A stretch of DNA of 64,000 nucleotides from Chloranthus sessilifolius (taxonomy: Eukaryota; Streptophyta; Magnoliopsida; Chloranthales; Chloranthaceae): NCBI GenBank assembly GCA_021018995.1, contig CM037598.1, positions 68,714,671-68,778,670 of the forward strand, in the 5' to 3' direction. The notes under the pieces are model-generated. The model was not told the DNA's origin and searched no databases. It was given only the letters and a program-made list of their open reading frames with translations. Below, in pieces: positions 39,401-52,012 of this stretch. The translations under genes were made by a program, and so were the position numbers. Position 1 is the first letter of the stretch. Each line of letters opens with the position of its first letter.

Positions 39401-42400
39401 GTTCAAGCATTCCGGTTCAAGCATTCACATTCAAGTATTCACGTTCACGTTCAATCATTCATGTTCAAGAATTCACGTTCGAGCATTCACGTTCAAGCAT
39501 TCACGTTCGAACATTCACGTTGATGTATTTATGTTCATGCACATATTCAATCATTCATGTTCAACCATTAACTTTCAAGCATTCATGTTCAAGCGCGTCA
39601 CTATCTATATTCATGTTCTAATAGTCACGTTCTAGCATTTTCGTTCGAGCATTCACAATCAAATATTCATGTTCAAGCATTCAGGTTCAAGCATTCACAT
39701 TCTAACATTCACGTTCAAGCATTCACGTTCAAGCATTCATGTTCAAGTAATCTTTTTCAGGTATTCACGTGCAAGCATTTTGGTTGAAACATTCACGTTC
39801 AAGCATTTTGTTCAAGCATTCATGTTCAAGCCTTCACTTTCAAGCATTCACGTTCAAACATGCATGTTCCAGCATTCATGTTCAAGCATTCGCGTTCAGG
39901 CATTCAAGATCATTCATGTTCAAGCATTTATGTTCTAGCACTCACGTTCGAATATTATCATTCAAGCAGTCACGTTCAAACATTTATGTTCAAGCCTTAA
40001 TGTTCAAGCATTCATGTTCAAGCATTTATGTTCTAGCACTCACGTTCAAATATTATCGTTCAAACATTCATGTTCAAGCCTTCATGTTCAAGCATTCATG
40101 TTCAAGTGTGTTACTATCTCTTAATCATTCCGTTCAAGCATCCTCGTTCAAGCTTTCATGTTCAAACATTAACGTTCAAGCATTCACGTTCAAGCATTCC
40201 AGTTCAAGCATTCATGTTCAAGTAATCTTGTTCAGGCATTCGCGTGCAAGCATTTAGGTTGAAACATTCACGTTCAAGCATTTTGTTCAAGCATTCATGT
40301 TCAAGCCTTCACTTTCAAGCATTCACGTTCAAACCTGCATGTTCCAGCATTCATGTTCAAGCATTCGCGTTCGGGCATTCAAGATCATTCATGTTCAAGC
40401 ATTTATGTTCTAGCACTCACGTTAAAATATTATCGTTCAAGCAGTCACGTTCAAACATGTATGTTCAAGCCTTCATGTTCAAGCATTTATGTTCCATCAC
40501 TCACGTTCAAATATTATCGGTCAAGCAGTCACGTTCAAACATTCATGTTCAAGCCTTCATATTCAAGAATTCTTGTTCAAGCGTGTTACTATCTCTTAAT
40601 CATTCCGTTCAAGCGTCCTCGTTCAAGCATTCATGTTCAAACATTAACGTTCAAGCATTCACTTTCAAGCTTTCAGGTTCCAGCACTCAGGTTAAAGCAT
40701 TAATGTTCAACCATTCATGTTACAACTTTCACATTCTAGCATTCATTGTCAAACATTCAGGTCAAGCATTCAAGATCAAGCATTCTCGTTCTAGCATTCA
40801 CGTGCAAGCATTTCGGTTGAAACATTCACGTTCGAGCATTTTGTTCAAGCATTCATGTTCAAGCCTTCACTTTCAAGCATTCACGTTCAAGCATTCATGT
40901 TCAAGAATTCACGTTCAGGCATTCATGATCAAGCATTCACGTCCAAGCGTGTCACTTTCTATCATGTTCAAGCTTTCACATTCAAGCATTAAGGTTTAAC
41001 CATTCACGTTCAATCATTCATGTTCTAGCATTCACGTTCAAGCATTCAGGTTCAAGCATTCACGTTCAATTATTCACGTTCAATCATTCACGTTCAGGCT
41101 TTCACATTCAATCATTCACATTCAAGCATTCATGTTCAAACATTAATATTCAAGCATTCACATTCAAGCGTGTCACTATCTATCCCGCATTCACGTTCAA
41201 GCATTCTTGTTCGAGCATTCACTTTCAAGCATTCATGTTCAAGCATTAACATTCAAGCATTCATGTTCAAGGAATGAAGTTCAAGCATTCACGTTCAAGC
41301 AATGGCGTTCTAGCATTCACGTTCGACAATGACGTTCAAGCATTCACGTTAAAGCATTCTTGTTCAAGCATTCACGTTCAAGTATTCATGTTCCAGCATT
41401 CTCGTTCTTGTATTCATGTTCATGCATACATTCAAGCATTCAGGTTCTAGCATTCACGTTCAACCATTCATTTTCAAGCATTAACTTTCAAGCATTCACG
41501 TTCGAGCATCCACGTTCGAGCGTGTCACTATCTATCAAGCATTCATGTTCAGGCATTCATGTTCAAGCATTCTCGTTCAAGCATTCACGTTCAAACATTC
41601 ATGTTCAAGCCTTCATGTTCAAGCATTCACGTTCAAGCGTGTTACTGTCTCTCAATCATTCATGTTTAAGCATTCACGTTCAAGCATTCATGGTCAAACA
41701 TTCACATTCAAGAATTTACGTTCAAGCATTCACTTTCAAGCATTCAGGTTCTAACAATCATGTTGAAGCATTCATGTTCAACCATTCGCGTTCACGCGTA
41801 CACCTTCAAGCATTCATTTTCAAACATTCACGGTCAAGCATTCAAGTTCAACCATTCTTGTTCAAGCATTCCGGTTCAAGCATTCACATTCAAGTATTCA
41901 CGTTCACGTTCAATCATTCATGTTCAAGAATTCACGTTCGAGCATTCACGTTCAAGCATTCACGTTCGAACATTCACGTTGATGTATTTATGTTCATGCA
42001 CATATTCAATCATTCATGTTCAACCATTAACTTTCAAGCATTCATGTTCAAGCGCGTCACTATCTATATTCATGTTCTAATAGTCACGTTCCAGCATTTT
42101 CGTTCGAGCATTCACAATCAAACATTCATGTTCAAGCATTCAGGTTCAAGCATTCACATTCTAACATTCACGTTCAAGCATTCACGTTCAAGCATTCATG
42201 TTCAAGTAATCTTTTTCAGGCATTCACTTGCAAGCATTTTGGTTGAAGCATTCACGTTCAAGCATTCATGTTCAAGCCTTCACTTTCAAGCATTCACGTT
42301 CAAACATGCATGTTCCAGCATTCATGTTCAAGCGTTTGCGTTCAGGCATTCAAGATCATTCATGTTCAAGCATTTATGTTCTAGCACTCACGTTCAAATA

Positions 42401-45400
42401 TTATCGTTCAAGCAATCACGTTCAAACATTTATGTTCAAGCATTCACATTCTAACATTCACGTTCAAGCATTCACGTTCAAGCATTCCAGTTCAAGCATT
42501 CATGTTCAAGTAATCTTGTTCGGGCATTCGCGTGCAAGCATTTTGGTTGAAACATTCACGTTCAAGCATTTTGTTCAAGCATTCATGTTTAAGCCTTCAC
42601 TTTCAAGCATTCACGTTCAAACATGCATGTTCCAGCATTCATGTTCAAGCATTCGCGTTCAGGCATTCAAGATCATTCATGTTCAAGCATTTATGTTCTA
42701 GCACTCACGTTCAAATATTATCATTCAAGTAGTCACGTTCAAACATTTATGTTCAAGCCTTCATGTTCAAGCAGTCATGTTCAAGCATTCATGTTCAAGC
42801 ATTTATGTTCTAGCACTCACGTTCAAATATTATCATTCAAGCAGTCACGTTCAAACATTCATGTTCAAGCCTTCATGTTCAAGCATTCATGTTCAAGCGT
42901 GTTACTATCTCTTAATCATTCCGTTCAAGCGTCCTCGTTCAAGCATTCATGTTCAAACATTAACGTTCAAGCATTCACTTTCAAGTATTCAGGTTCTAGC
43001 ACTTAGGTTGAAGCATTCATGTTAAACCATTTGCTTTACAACTTTCACGTTCTAGCATTCATTTTCAAACATTCAGGTCAAGCATTCAAGATCAAGCATT
43101 CTCGTTCTAGCATTCACGTGCAAGCATTTTGGTTGAAACATTCACGTTCGAGCATTTTGTTCAAGCATTCATGTTCAAGCCTTCGCTTTCAAGCATTCAC
43201 GTTCAAGCATTCATGTTCAAGAATTCACCTTTAGGCATTCATGATCAAGCATTCACGTCCAAGCGTGTCACTATCTATCATGTTCAAGCTTTCACATTCA
43301 AGCATTAAGGTTTAACCATTCACGTTCAATCATTCATGTTCTAGCATCATGTTCAAGCATTCAGGTTCAAGCATGCACGTTCAATCATTCACGTTCAAGC
43401 TTTCACATTCAATCATTCACATTCAAGCGTTCATGTTCAAGCACTCACGTTCCAGCATTAATGTTCAAGCATTCACGTTCAAGCATTCTTGTTCTAGCAT
43501 TCACGTTCAAGCATTTAGGTTCAAGCATTCACGTTCAATCATTCCCGTTCAAGCTTTCATGTTCAATCATTCACATTCAAGTATTCATGTTCAAGCATTC
43601 ACGTTGAAGCATTCATGTTCAAGCATTCGCGTGCAAACATTTTGGTTGAAATATTCACGTTTAAGCATTTTGTTCTAGTGTTCATGTTCAAGCCTTCACT
43701 TTCAAGCATTCACGTTCAAGCATGCACGTTTCTAGCATTCATGTTCAAGCATTCGCGTATAGGCATTCAAGATCATTCACGTTCAAGCATTCACATTCAA
43801 CTATGTTACTACTATATATCAAGCATTCATGTTCAGGCATTCATGTTCTAGCACTCATGTTCAAATATTATCGTTCAAGCATTCACGTTCAAACATTCAC
43901 GTTGAAGCCTTCTTGTTCAGGCATTCACGTTCAAGCGTGTTACTATCTCTCAATCATTCCGTTCAAGCGTCCTCGCTCAAGCATTCATTTTCAAACATTA
44001 ACATTCAAGCATTCACTTTCAAGCATTCATGTTCAACCATTCGCGTTACAACTTTCACGTTCTGGCATTCATTTTCAAATATTCAGGTCAAGCATTCAAG
44101 ATCAAGCATTCTCGTTCTAGCATTCATGTGCAAGCATTTTTGTTGAAACATCCACGTTCGAGCATTTTGTTCAAGCATTCATGTTCAAGCCTTCGCTTTC
44201 AAGCATTCACATTCAAGCATTCATGATCATGCATTCAAGTCCAAGCTAGCACTATCTATCATGTTCAAGCTTTCACGTTCAAGCATTCACATTCAAGCAT
44301 TAAGGTTTAACCATTCACGTTCAATCATTCATGTTCTAGCTTTCACATTCAAGCATTCTGGTTCAAGCATTCACGTTCAATTATTCACGTTCAAGCTTTC
44401 ACGTTCAATCATTCACATTCAAGCATTCATGTTCAAGCATTCACGTTCAAGCATTAATATTCAAGCATTCACGTTCAACCATTCTTGTTCAAGCATTCAC
44501 ATTCAAGAATTCATGTTCAAGCATTCACGTTCAAACATTAATGTTCCAAATTCACGTTCAAGCGTGTCACTATCTATCCCGCATTCACGTTCAAACATTA
44601 ATGTTCCAAATTCATGTTCAAGCATGTCACTATCTATCCCGCATTCACGTTCAAGCATTCTTGTTCGAGCATTCACATTCAAGCATTCATGTTCAAGCAT
44701 TCACATTCAAGCATTCATGTTCAAGGAATGAAGTTCGAGCATTCACGTTCAAGCATTCATGTTCAACAATGACATTCAAGCATTCACGTTCAAGCAATAA
44801 TGTTCTGCATTCCTATTCAAGCATTCATGTTAAAGCATTCATGTTCAAGCATTCATGTTCAAGTATTCATGTTCCAGCGTTCTCGTTCATGTATTCATGT
44901 TCATGCACACATTCAAGCATTCAGGTTCTAGCATTCACGTTCAACCATTCATGTTCAAGTATTAACTTTCAAGCATTCACGTTCGAGCATTCATGTTCGA
45001 GCGTGTCACTATCTATCAAGTATTCATGTTCTGGCATTTATGTTCAAGCATTCTCGTTCAAGCATTCATGTTCAAACATTCACGTTCAAGCCTTCATGTT
45101 CAAGCTTTCACGTTCAAGCATGTTACTATCTCTAAATCATTCGCGTTTAAGCATTCACGTTCAAGCATTCATGTTCAAACATTCACATTCAAGCATTCAC
45201 ATTTAAGAATTTATGTTCAACCGTTCACTTTCAAGCATTCAGGTTCTAGCACTCAGGTTGAAGCATTGATGTTCAACCATTCACGTTCACGTGTACACGT
45301 TCAAGCATTCATTTTCAAACATTCACGGTCAAGCATTCAAGTTCAACCATTCTCGTTCAAGCATTCTGGTTCAAGCATTCACATTCAAGTATTCACGTTT
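33471..45400 (-). repeat. 14-bp satellite array, right arm, segment 1
   Basis: The same 14-bp unit as the left arm but in reverse orientation (ACGTTCAAGCATTC on the + strand), so long open frames now lie on the + strand (for example 41360-42454). A different HOR is visible: the marker GTATTTATSTTCATGCACATATTC lies at 35361, 37569, 39524 and 41984, with spacings of 2208, 1955 and 2460 bp. Spacer modules include GTGTCACTATCTATC and GTGTTACTATCTCTC. Characteristic variant units are TTTTGGTTGAAACATTC, AAGCATTTTGTTCAAGC and TTACAACTTTCACG. A local 60-bp tandem duplication lies at about 44521-44640. Confidence 0.96.
45396..45400. other. target-site duplication, left (CGTTT)
   Basis: These five bases before the left LTR are CGTTT; those after the right LTR (53838-53842) are CGTTC. 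The uninterrupted paralogous sites at 39442-39446 and 41901-41905 read CGTTC, so the left copy appears to have mutated C to T. Confidence 0.75.
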
Positions 45401-48400
45401 TGTAACAACCCAGATTTTTAGATTTTATTTTAACGGTGGTAGATGATGCACCACACTATGTACTGTGCTAACGCTCCACATCAGAATCGAAACCCACCTT
45501 TTAAAATAGAAAATTTCTAATTTTTCCCATATCAAAATTAGACTCATTGCGAAGTGCTCGTCGATACGATTCCAACGATATATAATTTGACAATTTCTGA
45601 CAAGAATATAAAAAGTTATGCCCATTTTAACTGATCAAGCAAGTCAAAGGGTATAATTGTAATTTCGGGAGAGAAACACCAATTGGTTTGGTGCTTATGC
45701 AAAACGCTGGAACGAAACCTTTTCTCAAGCTATCCAAGTTACGTATGAATTCTTATTCCGTGTAAAAATCTTCTATTCTATTAAATCTCCCACGAAAAGT
45801 GTTAATTAGAGTTGACCTAAAATTTTATACCATTATAAATAAAACTTTAAAAGCTCTCTCGTCTCTATAATAAGAAATTATTCTCTCTGAAGACTTAGAC
45901 GAATCGACGCCCTAGGCATCGACCTTTTCAACCCGAATCGCCGTTGATCTTCCGTTCACGCTTCAAGAGGTGGGTACCCATCAATCCATCTTATTCTTCT
46001 CAGATCCCGTCGCGTAAGATGCGTTCGATCGCGCATCGACGGGTTTAAAAATCTTATTTAAACCCAAATATCTCATAAATTAATAGATCTATATATTTAA
46101 TATATGCTTTCCCTTGAAAGTTATATATTTTATAAATTGGGTTTATATGTTATTTCTCGTTTCTTTTCAAAAATTCTTTTTGTTTGAGCCATTAATATTC
46201 TACCTTATATTAGTGCATATATTTAATATGTTTACTTCCTCTTTTATGTCTGTAAAATTAATTAAATTTTAATACTTATAAATTTGATAGATTGACTTAA
46301 TTGACATAATATCATATTGATATTATTTATTTCTAAATCTATATAGTATAAATTTATCCTTCTACTAAGACTATAATAATATATATTATTGTTGCAAGTT
46401 TATATTATTATTTATTTAAAATTAATTAAGCCCAAAAATTAAATAATATTTTTATTTTATTTAAATAAATAATAAATTATACCAACTTAAAGTTTCGGGT
46501 CCGAACTTGCGGCTACGAACCCGAATTCACGTCCATGAACCCGACCTCGCGACCATTGATGCACCTGTCTCGGTATTTTAGTCATAACTTTTTACTCCGA
46601 CCTCGGATTAATGCGATTCTTGTGGCATTGGAAGGAAGCCAGCGAGCTTTACAACTTTGTGTGAAATAGCCATTTCACGAATTTGACTTTTTAGAGGTCA
46701 AAATAGAGCAACAAGTCGGGTTCAATTTTGAATAAATCAAGGCTATTCGAATTTAATATTATTTTCTAAATATCATGACCAAAGTTCTTATGTATATTAT
46801 ATTGTAAAGTCTTTCGATCGATGGTCATGATAAATCATAACTTAATAAGTATAAATATTATTTAATTTAATTATCTAATTATTATATATATATATATATA
46901 TCAATTTTATCGCTTCAACGCGACCTCTTCGATAATACAAAGTGTTAGAACTTCGATGTCTTTATGAAATCGAACTCTGACTTTTACGATTATCGAAATC
47001 ACACTTATAACTCTATTCTATAATTATATTGGTGTGGTATGTAAATAAACATAAATATAAGCATAATCAAAATCTAAGTATAAATCGTTCTGTATGTGTG
47101 ATACTTTTGTATTTGCAACTTAATCAATTTATACGAGTTAAGAATATGTTAGATCATGAGTACGAGAGTGTATGAGATCATGCCTACGCCATGCGTGGTG
47201 ATTCACCGAGATGGTATCGAAGCGAGGAATACACCGTATTCACATGCCTTATAACTCATGGTGGAATGGGACCCATGACGAGTCGGGTGAGTGTGAATTC
47301 AGTGTAACTTCGTACACGGTGGCATATACAGTGATCCTATCACCCCGAGTTTTAATACGAGAGGATAAGATATGAGATATGATACGAGAATCGGGCGTTG
47401 GGCCTTTAGCTGTGGTAAGGTTTCTTTTACGATCACGTAAAACTCAGAATATTGGCGTCCATGTACGGATGCAACACCTCTATGGTAGTATAAACTATCA
47501 CACGAAGTACATCCAGGTTACTACGGAACCTTTTTCTTGGGAAGCGTGAATTAGGAAGGTTGCCTCACTATAGTTTGTCATAGGATTAAGTATAAGAGTA
47601 TGATAAGATATGAGTATGAGATAAGATAAGTTATGATACGAGTACGATAATAAGACATCGCTGTGTAGGCCAGCAAAAGATAAAGAACTTAAGTTTCTGT
47701 ACGTGCCGTTCCTTGCGTAGCCACCGTAAGGGCAACAACGTCTTTCAGCCAAGACGGATCTCTGGGAGAGATTATGAGTATGAGTGCGTTATGAGTGAGT
47801 TTGGCCATTATGTCTCCCCATTGGCTGGGTGGTGGAGTATGAGTATGACACGAGGGCGTTATAATATGGTGGTATGATACCATGTTGACCCTCCTATAGT
47901 AGCTCGAGCAGCGACTCTGGCACAGGTCGTTTAGGATTTCACTAGTATGTTAGTTACGCTCATGCGATGTACAGACGTATGTGCGAGAATGATAATAAGA
48001 CATGATATAATATGTTATGAGATATGGTAAGGTACGTTAGGATACGAGTGTCTAGATCATGGTCTTGCATTTATGATATGAGTTTTACGATATCCATGTG
48101 ATTTTGTCTTCCTTTTGTTATCTGCTTTGAGATATTATGTTTATCACTCACCAGATGCACCCACAATGCACCTGAGTAGTATGGGGTGGATTGGTGGTGT
48201 ATCCCACTGAGTTTACGTGACTGAGTAAACTCATCCCACGATAATCTAACAGTTGCAGGTGATTACGCTAGTGGAGTAGACGCTGGCCATCTAGATCTCG
48301 CCGACGCTGATTTCATTGATTCCGCGGGCGTTGAGTACCAGGAGCCTTTGGAGGGCGACGCTGTGATCACCAAGAGGACTACGGTGTTGGTTTTGATGAT

Positions 48401-48725
48401 CCTGGGATATTGATTTAGTAGACTCGGTATTGGATTTTGTCTTATATTATTATCATTGACTCTATGCTTTTATTTTATTTTTATCGGATTTGTCTCCGAC
48501 TTTCATTATCATTTTATTGGCGGATTATGATTTTATTACACTTATTCAGCATTTATGATTACATTCATATTCCACCCTATTTGTTAGATCTCACGGATTT
48601 TGTGGAACCATTATTGCGCGAGAACTCTGATTAGGTGTATGTCCGCTTAGCATATCCGGGATATGTGCGGGTCATAACTCAGAATTCTAGGCCCTCGGGA
48701 TGGGGTAGAATTTTGGGTCGTGACA
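45401..48725 (+). repeat. 5' LTR of the Gypsy element
   Basis: A 3325-bp direct repeat of 50513-53837, starting TGTAACAACCCAG and ending GGTCGTGACA (TG..CA). It differs from the 3' LTR by scattered substitutions and small indels, for example around 45700-45720, 46030-46045 and 46560-46580, so insertion was not very recent. It contains a TA microsatellite at about 46883-46901 and a region of short GATAAGATATGAG-type repeats near 47360 and 47600. Open frames in it are short and show no known domain. Confidence 0.95.
45834..45841 (+). promoter_or_regulatory. putative TATA box of the 5' LTR
   Basis: TATAAATA lies about 430 bp into the LTR and is followed within 30-50 bp by a pyrimidine-rich CTCTCTCGTCTCTATAA, a plausible transcription start area. 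The same motif is present in the 3' LTR at 50938-50945. Assignment is by motif and position only. Confidence 0.5.
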
Positions 48726-48728
48726 GAG

Positions 48729-48742
48729 TGGTATCAGAGCTC
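48729..48742 (+). promoter_or_regulatory. primer-binding site, initiator tRNA-Met
   Basis: TGGTATCAGAGCTC lies three bases after the LTR end. TGGTATCAGAGC is complementary to the 3' end of plant initiator tRNA-Met and primes minus-strand DNA synthesis in many plant Gypsy and Copia elements. Confidence 0.92.
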
Positions 48743-49080
48743 AAGCTTTACTTCCTCGAGGACTGTATGGGTTATGTAAGTATAATATATTGATTGAGGT
48801 TATAATGATTCAGATAAACCTGAGACTTTTGATCTTTTGAGGACTTATTGGTTTCAAGGAAGTTCGATCATTGATGATAGAGGACTCTAAGGTTCGATTT
48901 GGTATTTAAAGATTTATTTAGGAATAACTTATACAGTTAGGAACTTGTGAGAAATATTAGAAATGGTCTAGACGGATTGGAAAATAATGGATGAAGCTTT
49001 TCTAAATTGATGGTTGAAGATTTGACTGTTTAAAATTCTAGGTGATCTGAGATGTCAACTATAGGAATAGCAGATTCTAG
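48743..49080 (+). other. retrotransposon leader, gag and most of pol missing
   Basis: This stretch is AT-rich and stop-rich in all frames, without any gag, protease or reverse transcriptase motif. It runs directly into the region just upstream of the integrase zinc finger, so the deletion removing gag through RNase H probably has its breakpoints within or close to these bases. Confidence 0.6.
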
Positions 49081-49960
49081 GTTATATCAGAAATGGCCAA
49101 CCTTTAGATCCCGAAATTTCGAAGATTAAGGGACAGTTAGCCGAGGGCCCTAAACCAGATTTCTCTATACGATTTGACGGGAGCCTCCTTTTCCGAGATA
49201 GATTGTATGTCCCCGATGTTGAAATATTGCAAAACGAAATTCTCGAGGAGGCACACAAATCTGGATATTCGGTGCACCCAGGAAGCACAAAAATGTACCG
49301 GAATATTCGAAACTATTATTGGTGGCCAAATATGAAGAGAAATTGCTCAATATCGTCTCCAGTGTTTAGTATACCAACAGTGAAAGTTGAGCATCGAAGC
49401 AAGTCGGTCTTTGCGCCCTTTAACGATTCCCGAGTGGAAGTGGGAAAACATCTCTATGGATTTCATAGTCGGACTCCCTAGAACTTCAAGGAAGCACAAC
49501 GCCATCTGGGTTATTGTGGACCGATTGACTAAGTCGGCGCACTTCCTACCTTTTAAGATTACAGATAGTGGAGACAAACTGGCTGAGACGTATCTGAAGG
49601 AAATAGTCAAGCTTCACGGGGTTCCTGTGAGCATTGTGTCGGGCAGAGACACAAAATTCACTTCTGATCATTGGAAGAAATTTGTGAAGCAATGGGCACG
49701 AGACTCGACTTCAAGACCTTTTCCATCCAGAGACCGACTCAAACCGAAGAGTTAATCAGATCAGAGAAGACATGCTTCGAGCACATGTTAGACTTCCGAG
49801 GTAATTGGGATGATCACCTCCTTTGATTGAGTTTTCTTATAACAATAGCTTTCAAAAGCATCGGATGTCGCCTTTTGAAGCTCTTTATGGCCAAAGTTGT
49901 AGACGCCTTTGTTGGGACAAGGGTTGGTGAAAGAAAGATGCTTGGTAGGAACTCATAGAA
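49081..49960 (+). pseudogene. Gypsy integrase remnant (H2C2 zinc finger and rve core), frameshifted
   Basis: The readable trail switches frame several times. 49100-49345 gives a segment ending RLYVPDVEILQNEILEEAH, then HPGSTKMYRNIRNYYWWPNMKR: the H..H half of the integrase HHCC zinc finger. The CC half is damaged: a CLVYQQ-like trace in another frame near 49358 replaces the usual CxxCQ. From 49405 the frame gives PLTIPEWKWENISMDFI and IWVIVDRLTKSAHFLPF, the start of the integrase core with the first catalytic Asp, then SGRDTKF with the second Asp. The region of the catalytic Glu (about 49700-49770, normally TDGQTERVNQ) is shifted. 49840-49960 still reads as a SPFEALYG block. The enzyme would normally insert element cDNA into chromatin; this copy cannot make an intact one. 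Confidence 0.85.
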
Positions 49961-49985
49961 ACCCGAGAAGATTAGAGTTATCCGA

Positions 49986-50477
49986 TTGAGATTGAAAAGC
50001 TCAAGACGGAAAAGCCTACAAGCAGAAAGGCGCTTGATAGAATTTGAGGTTGGTGATTTGGTTTTCATCCGGGTGTCACCAACTAAGGGAATCATGCGTT
50101 TTGGAATGCGGAGAAAACTAAGTCCGAGATACATGGGACCTTTCATTATCACAGATCGCATCGGTGAGGTAGCATACCGAAATTCACTTCCGAGACACTT
50201 TGCCGGTATCCACAATGTGTTTCATGTGTCTATGTTGCGCAAATATTTGCCCGATCCATCTCACGTCCTTGATATCGAGCCGACTGAAGTCAGAGATGAT
50301 CTGACCATCATAGAGAAGCCAGTTGGTATCGTAGATCGGAAGGAGCAGCTCATTAAGGGTAAATCTGTTCGCTTCGTCAAAGTGCAGTGGCAACATCATT
50401 CACCGAATGAAGCTACTTGGGAACGAGAAGCCGAGACTTTGGAGAAGTACCCCGACCTCATCGCTTCATGTACGTAA
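49986..50477 (+). CDS. Gypsy pol C-terminus with chromodomain (partial)
   Basis: An open frame of 163 residues without stops, the C-terminal end of a chromovirus integrase. In order: FEVGDLVFIRVSP, the region after the core (about residues 20-32); LSPRYMGPFII (about 45-55), the GPF/Y-type motif; FHVSMLRKYLPDP (about 79-91); and a chromodomain-like end with VQWQHHSPNEATWE (about 132-145) before EKYPDL. In intact elements this domain steers integration to heterochromatin through modified histone H3, which suits a satellite address. The ATG at 49986 is an internal methionine rather than a true start; the protein should be read as a fragment of a polyprotein whose upstream part is frameshifted. 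It ends shortly before the polypurine tract. Confidence 0.85.
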   Translation: MRLKSSRRKSLQAERRLIEFEVGDLVFIRVSPTKGIMRFGMRRKLSPRYMGPFIITDRIGEVAYRNSLPRHFAGIHNVFHVSMLRKYLPDPSHVLDIEPTEVRDDLTIIEKPVGIVDRKEQLIKGKSVRFVKVQWQHHSPNEATWEREAETLEKYPDLIASCT

Positions 50478-50499
50478 TTTTCGAGGACGAAAATATTAT

Positions 50500-50512
50500 A
50501 AGGGGGAGAGAA
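50500..50512 (+). promoter_or_regulatory. polypurine tract
   Basis: AAGGGGGAGAGAA lies immediately upstream of the 3' LTR. This is the standard position and composition for the plus-strand DNA synthesis primer. Confidence 0.9.
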
Positions 50513-51980
50513 TGTAACAACCCAGATTTTTAGATTTTATTTTAACGGTGGTAGATGATGCACCACACTATGTACTGTGCTAACGCTCCACATCAGAATC
50601 GAAACCCACCTTTTAAAATAGAAAATTTCTAATTTTTCCCATATCAAAATTAGACTCATTGCGAAGTGCTCGTCGATACGATTCCAACGATATATAATTT
50701 GACGATTTCTGACAAGAATATAAAAAGTTATGCCCATTTTAACTGATCAAGCAAGTCAAAGGGTATAATTGTAATTTCGGGAGAGAAACACCAATTGGTT
50801 TGGTGCTTAAAAACGGAACGAAACCTTTCTAAGCTATCCAAGTTACGTATGAATTCTTATTACGTGTAAAAATCTCCTATTCTATTAAATCTCCTACGAA
50901 AAGTGTTAATTAGAGTTGACCTAAAATTTTATACCATTATAAATAAAACTTTAAAAGCTCTCTCGTCTCTATAATAAGAAATTATTCTCTCTGAAGACTT
51001 AGACGAATCGACCCTAGGCATCGACCTTTTCAACCCGAATCGCCATTGATCTTCCGTTCACGCTTCAAGAGGTGGGTACCCATCAATCCATCTTATTCTT
51101 CTCAGATCCCGTCGCGTAGGATGCGTTCGTCGATCGCGATCGACGGTTTAAAAATCTTATTTAAACCCAAATATCTCATAAATTAATAGATCTATATATT
51201 TAATATATGCTTTCCTTGAAAGTTATATATTTTATAAATTGGTTTATATGTTATTTCTTTTTTCTTTCAAAATTCCTTTTGTTTGAGCCATTAATATTCT
51301 ACCTTATATTAGGTGCAGATATTTAATATGTTTACTTCCTCTTTTATACGTAAAATTAATTAAATTTTAATACTTATAAATTTGATAGATTGACTTAATT
51401 GACATAATATCATATTGATATTATTTATTTCTAAATCTATATAGTATAAATTTATCCTTCTACTAAGACTATAATAATATATATTATTGTTGCAAGTTTA
51501 TATTATTATTTATTTAAAATTAATTAAGCCCAAAAATTAAATAATATTTTTATTTTATTTAAATAAATAATAAATTATACCAACTTAAAGTTTCGGGTCC
51601 GAACTTGCGGCTACGAACCCGAATTCACGTCCATGAACCCGACCTCGCGACCATTGATGCAGTATTTTGGTCGTAACTTTTTACTTAACTTTTTACTCCG
51701 ACCTCGGATTAATGCGATTCTTGTGGCATTGGAAGGAAGCCAGCGAGCTTTACAACTTTGTGTGAAATAGCCATTTCACGAATTTGACTTTTTAGAGGTC
51801 AAAATAGAGCAACAAGTCGGGTTCAATTTTGAATAAATCAAGGCTATTCGAATTTAATATTATTTTCTAAATATCATGACCAAAGTTCTTATGTATATTA
51901 TATTGTAAAGTCTTTCGATCGATGGTCATGATAAATCATAACTTAATAAGTATAAATATTATTTAATTTAATTATCTAAT

Positions 51981-52012
<32 letters not shown>

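Noticed and set aside
41360..42454. Very long open frame (364 residues) and dozens like it encoding FKHSRSSIHVQAFT-type repeats
   Set aside because: It is the stop-free strand of the 14-bp satellite; overlapping frames are equally open, starts are arbitrary and the frame ends wherever a unit mutates. There is no sign of codon constraint.
45425..45625. Small open frames inside the LTRs (also 47498-47752, 48437-48634 and their 3' LTR partners)
   Set aside because: They occur in both LTRs, match no known domain and are as expected by chance.
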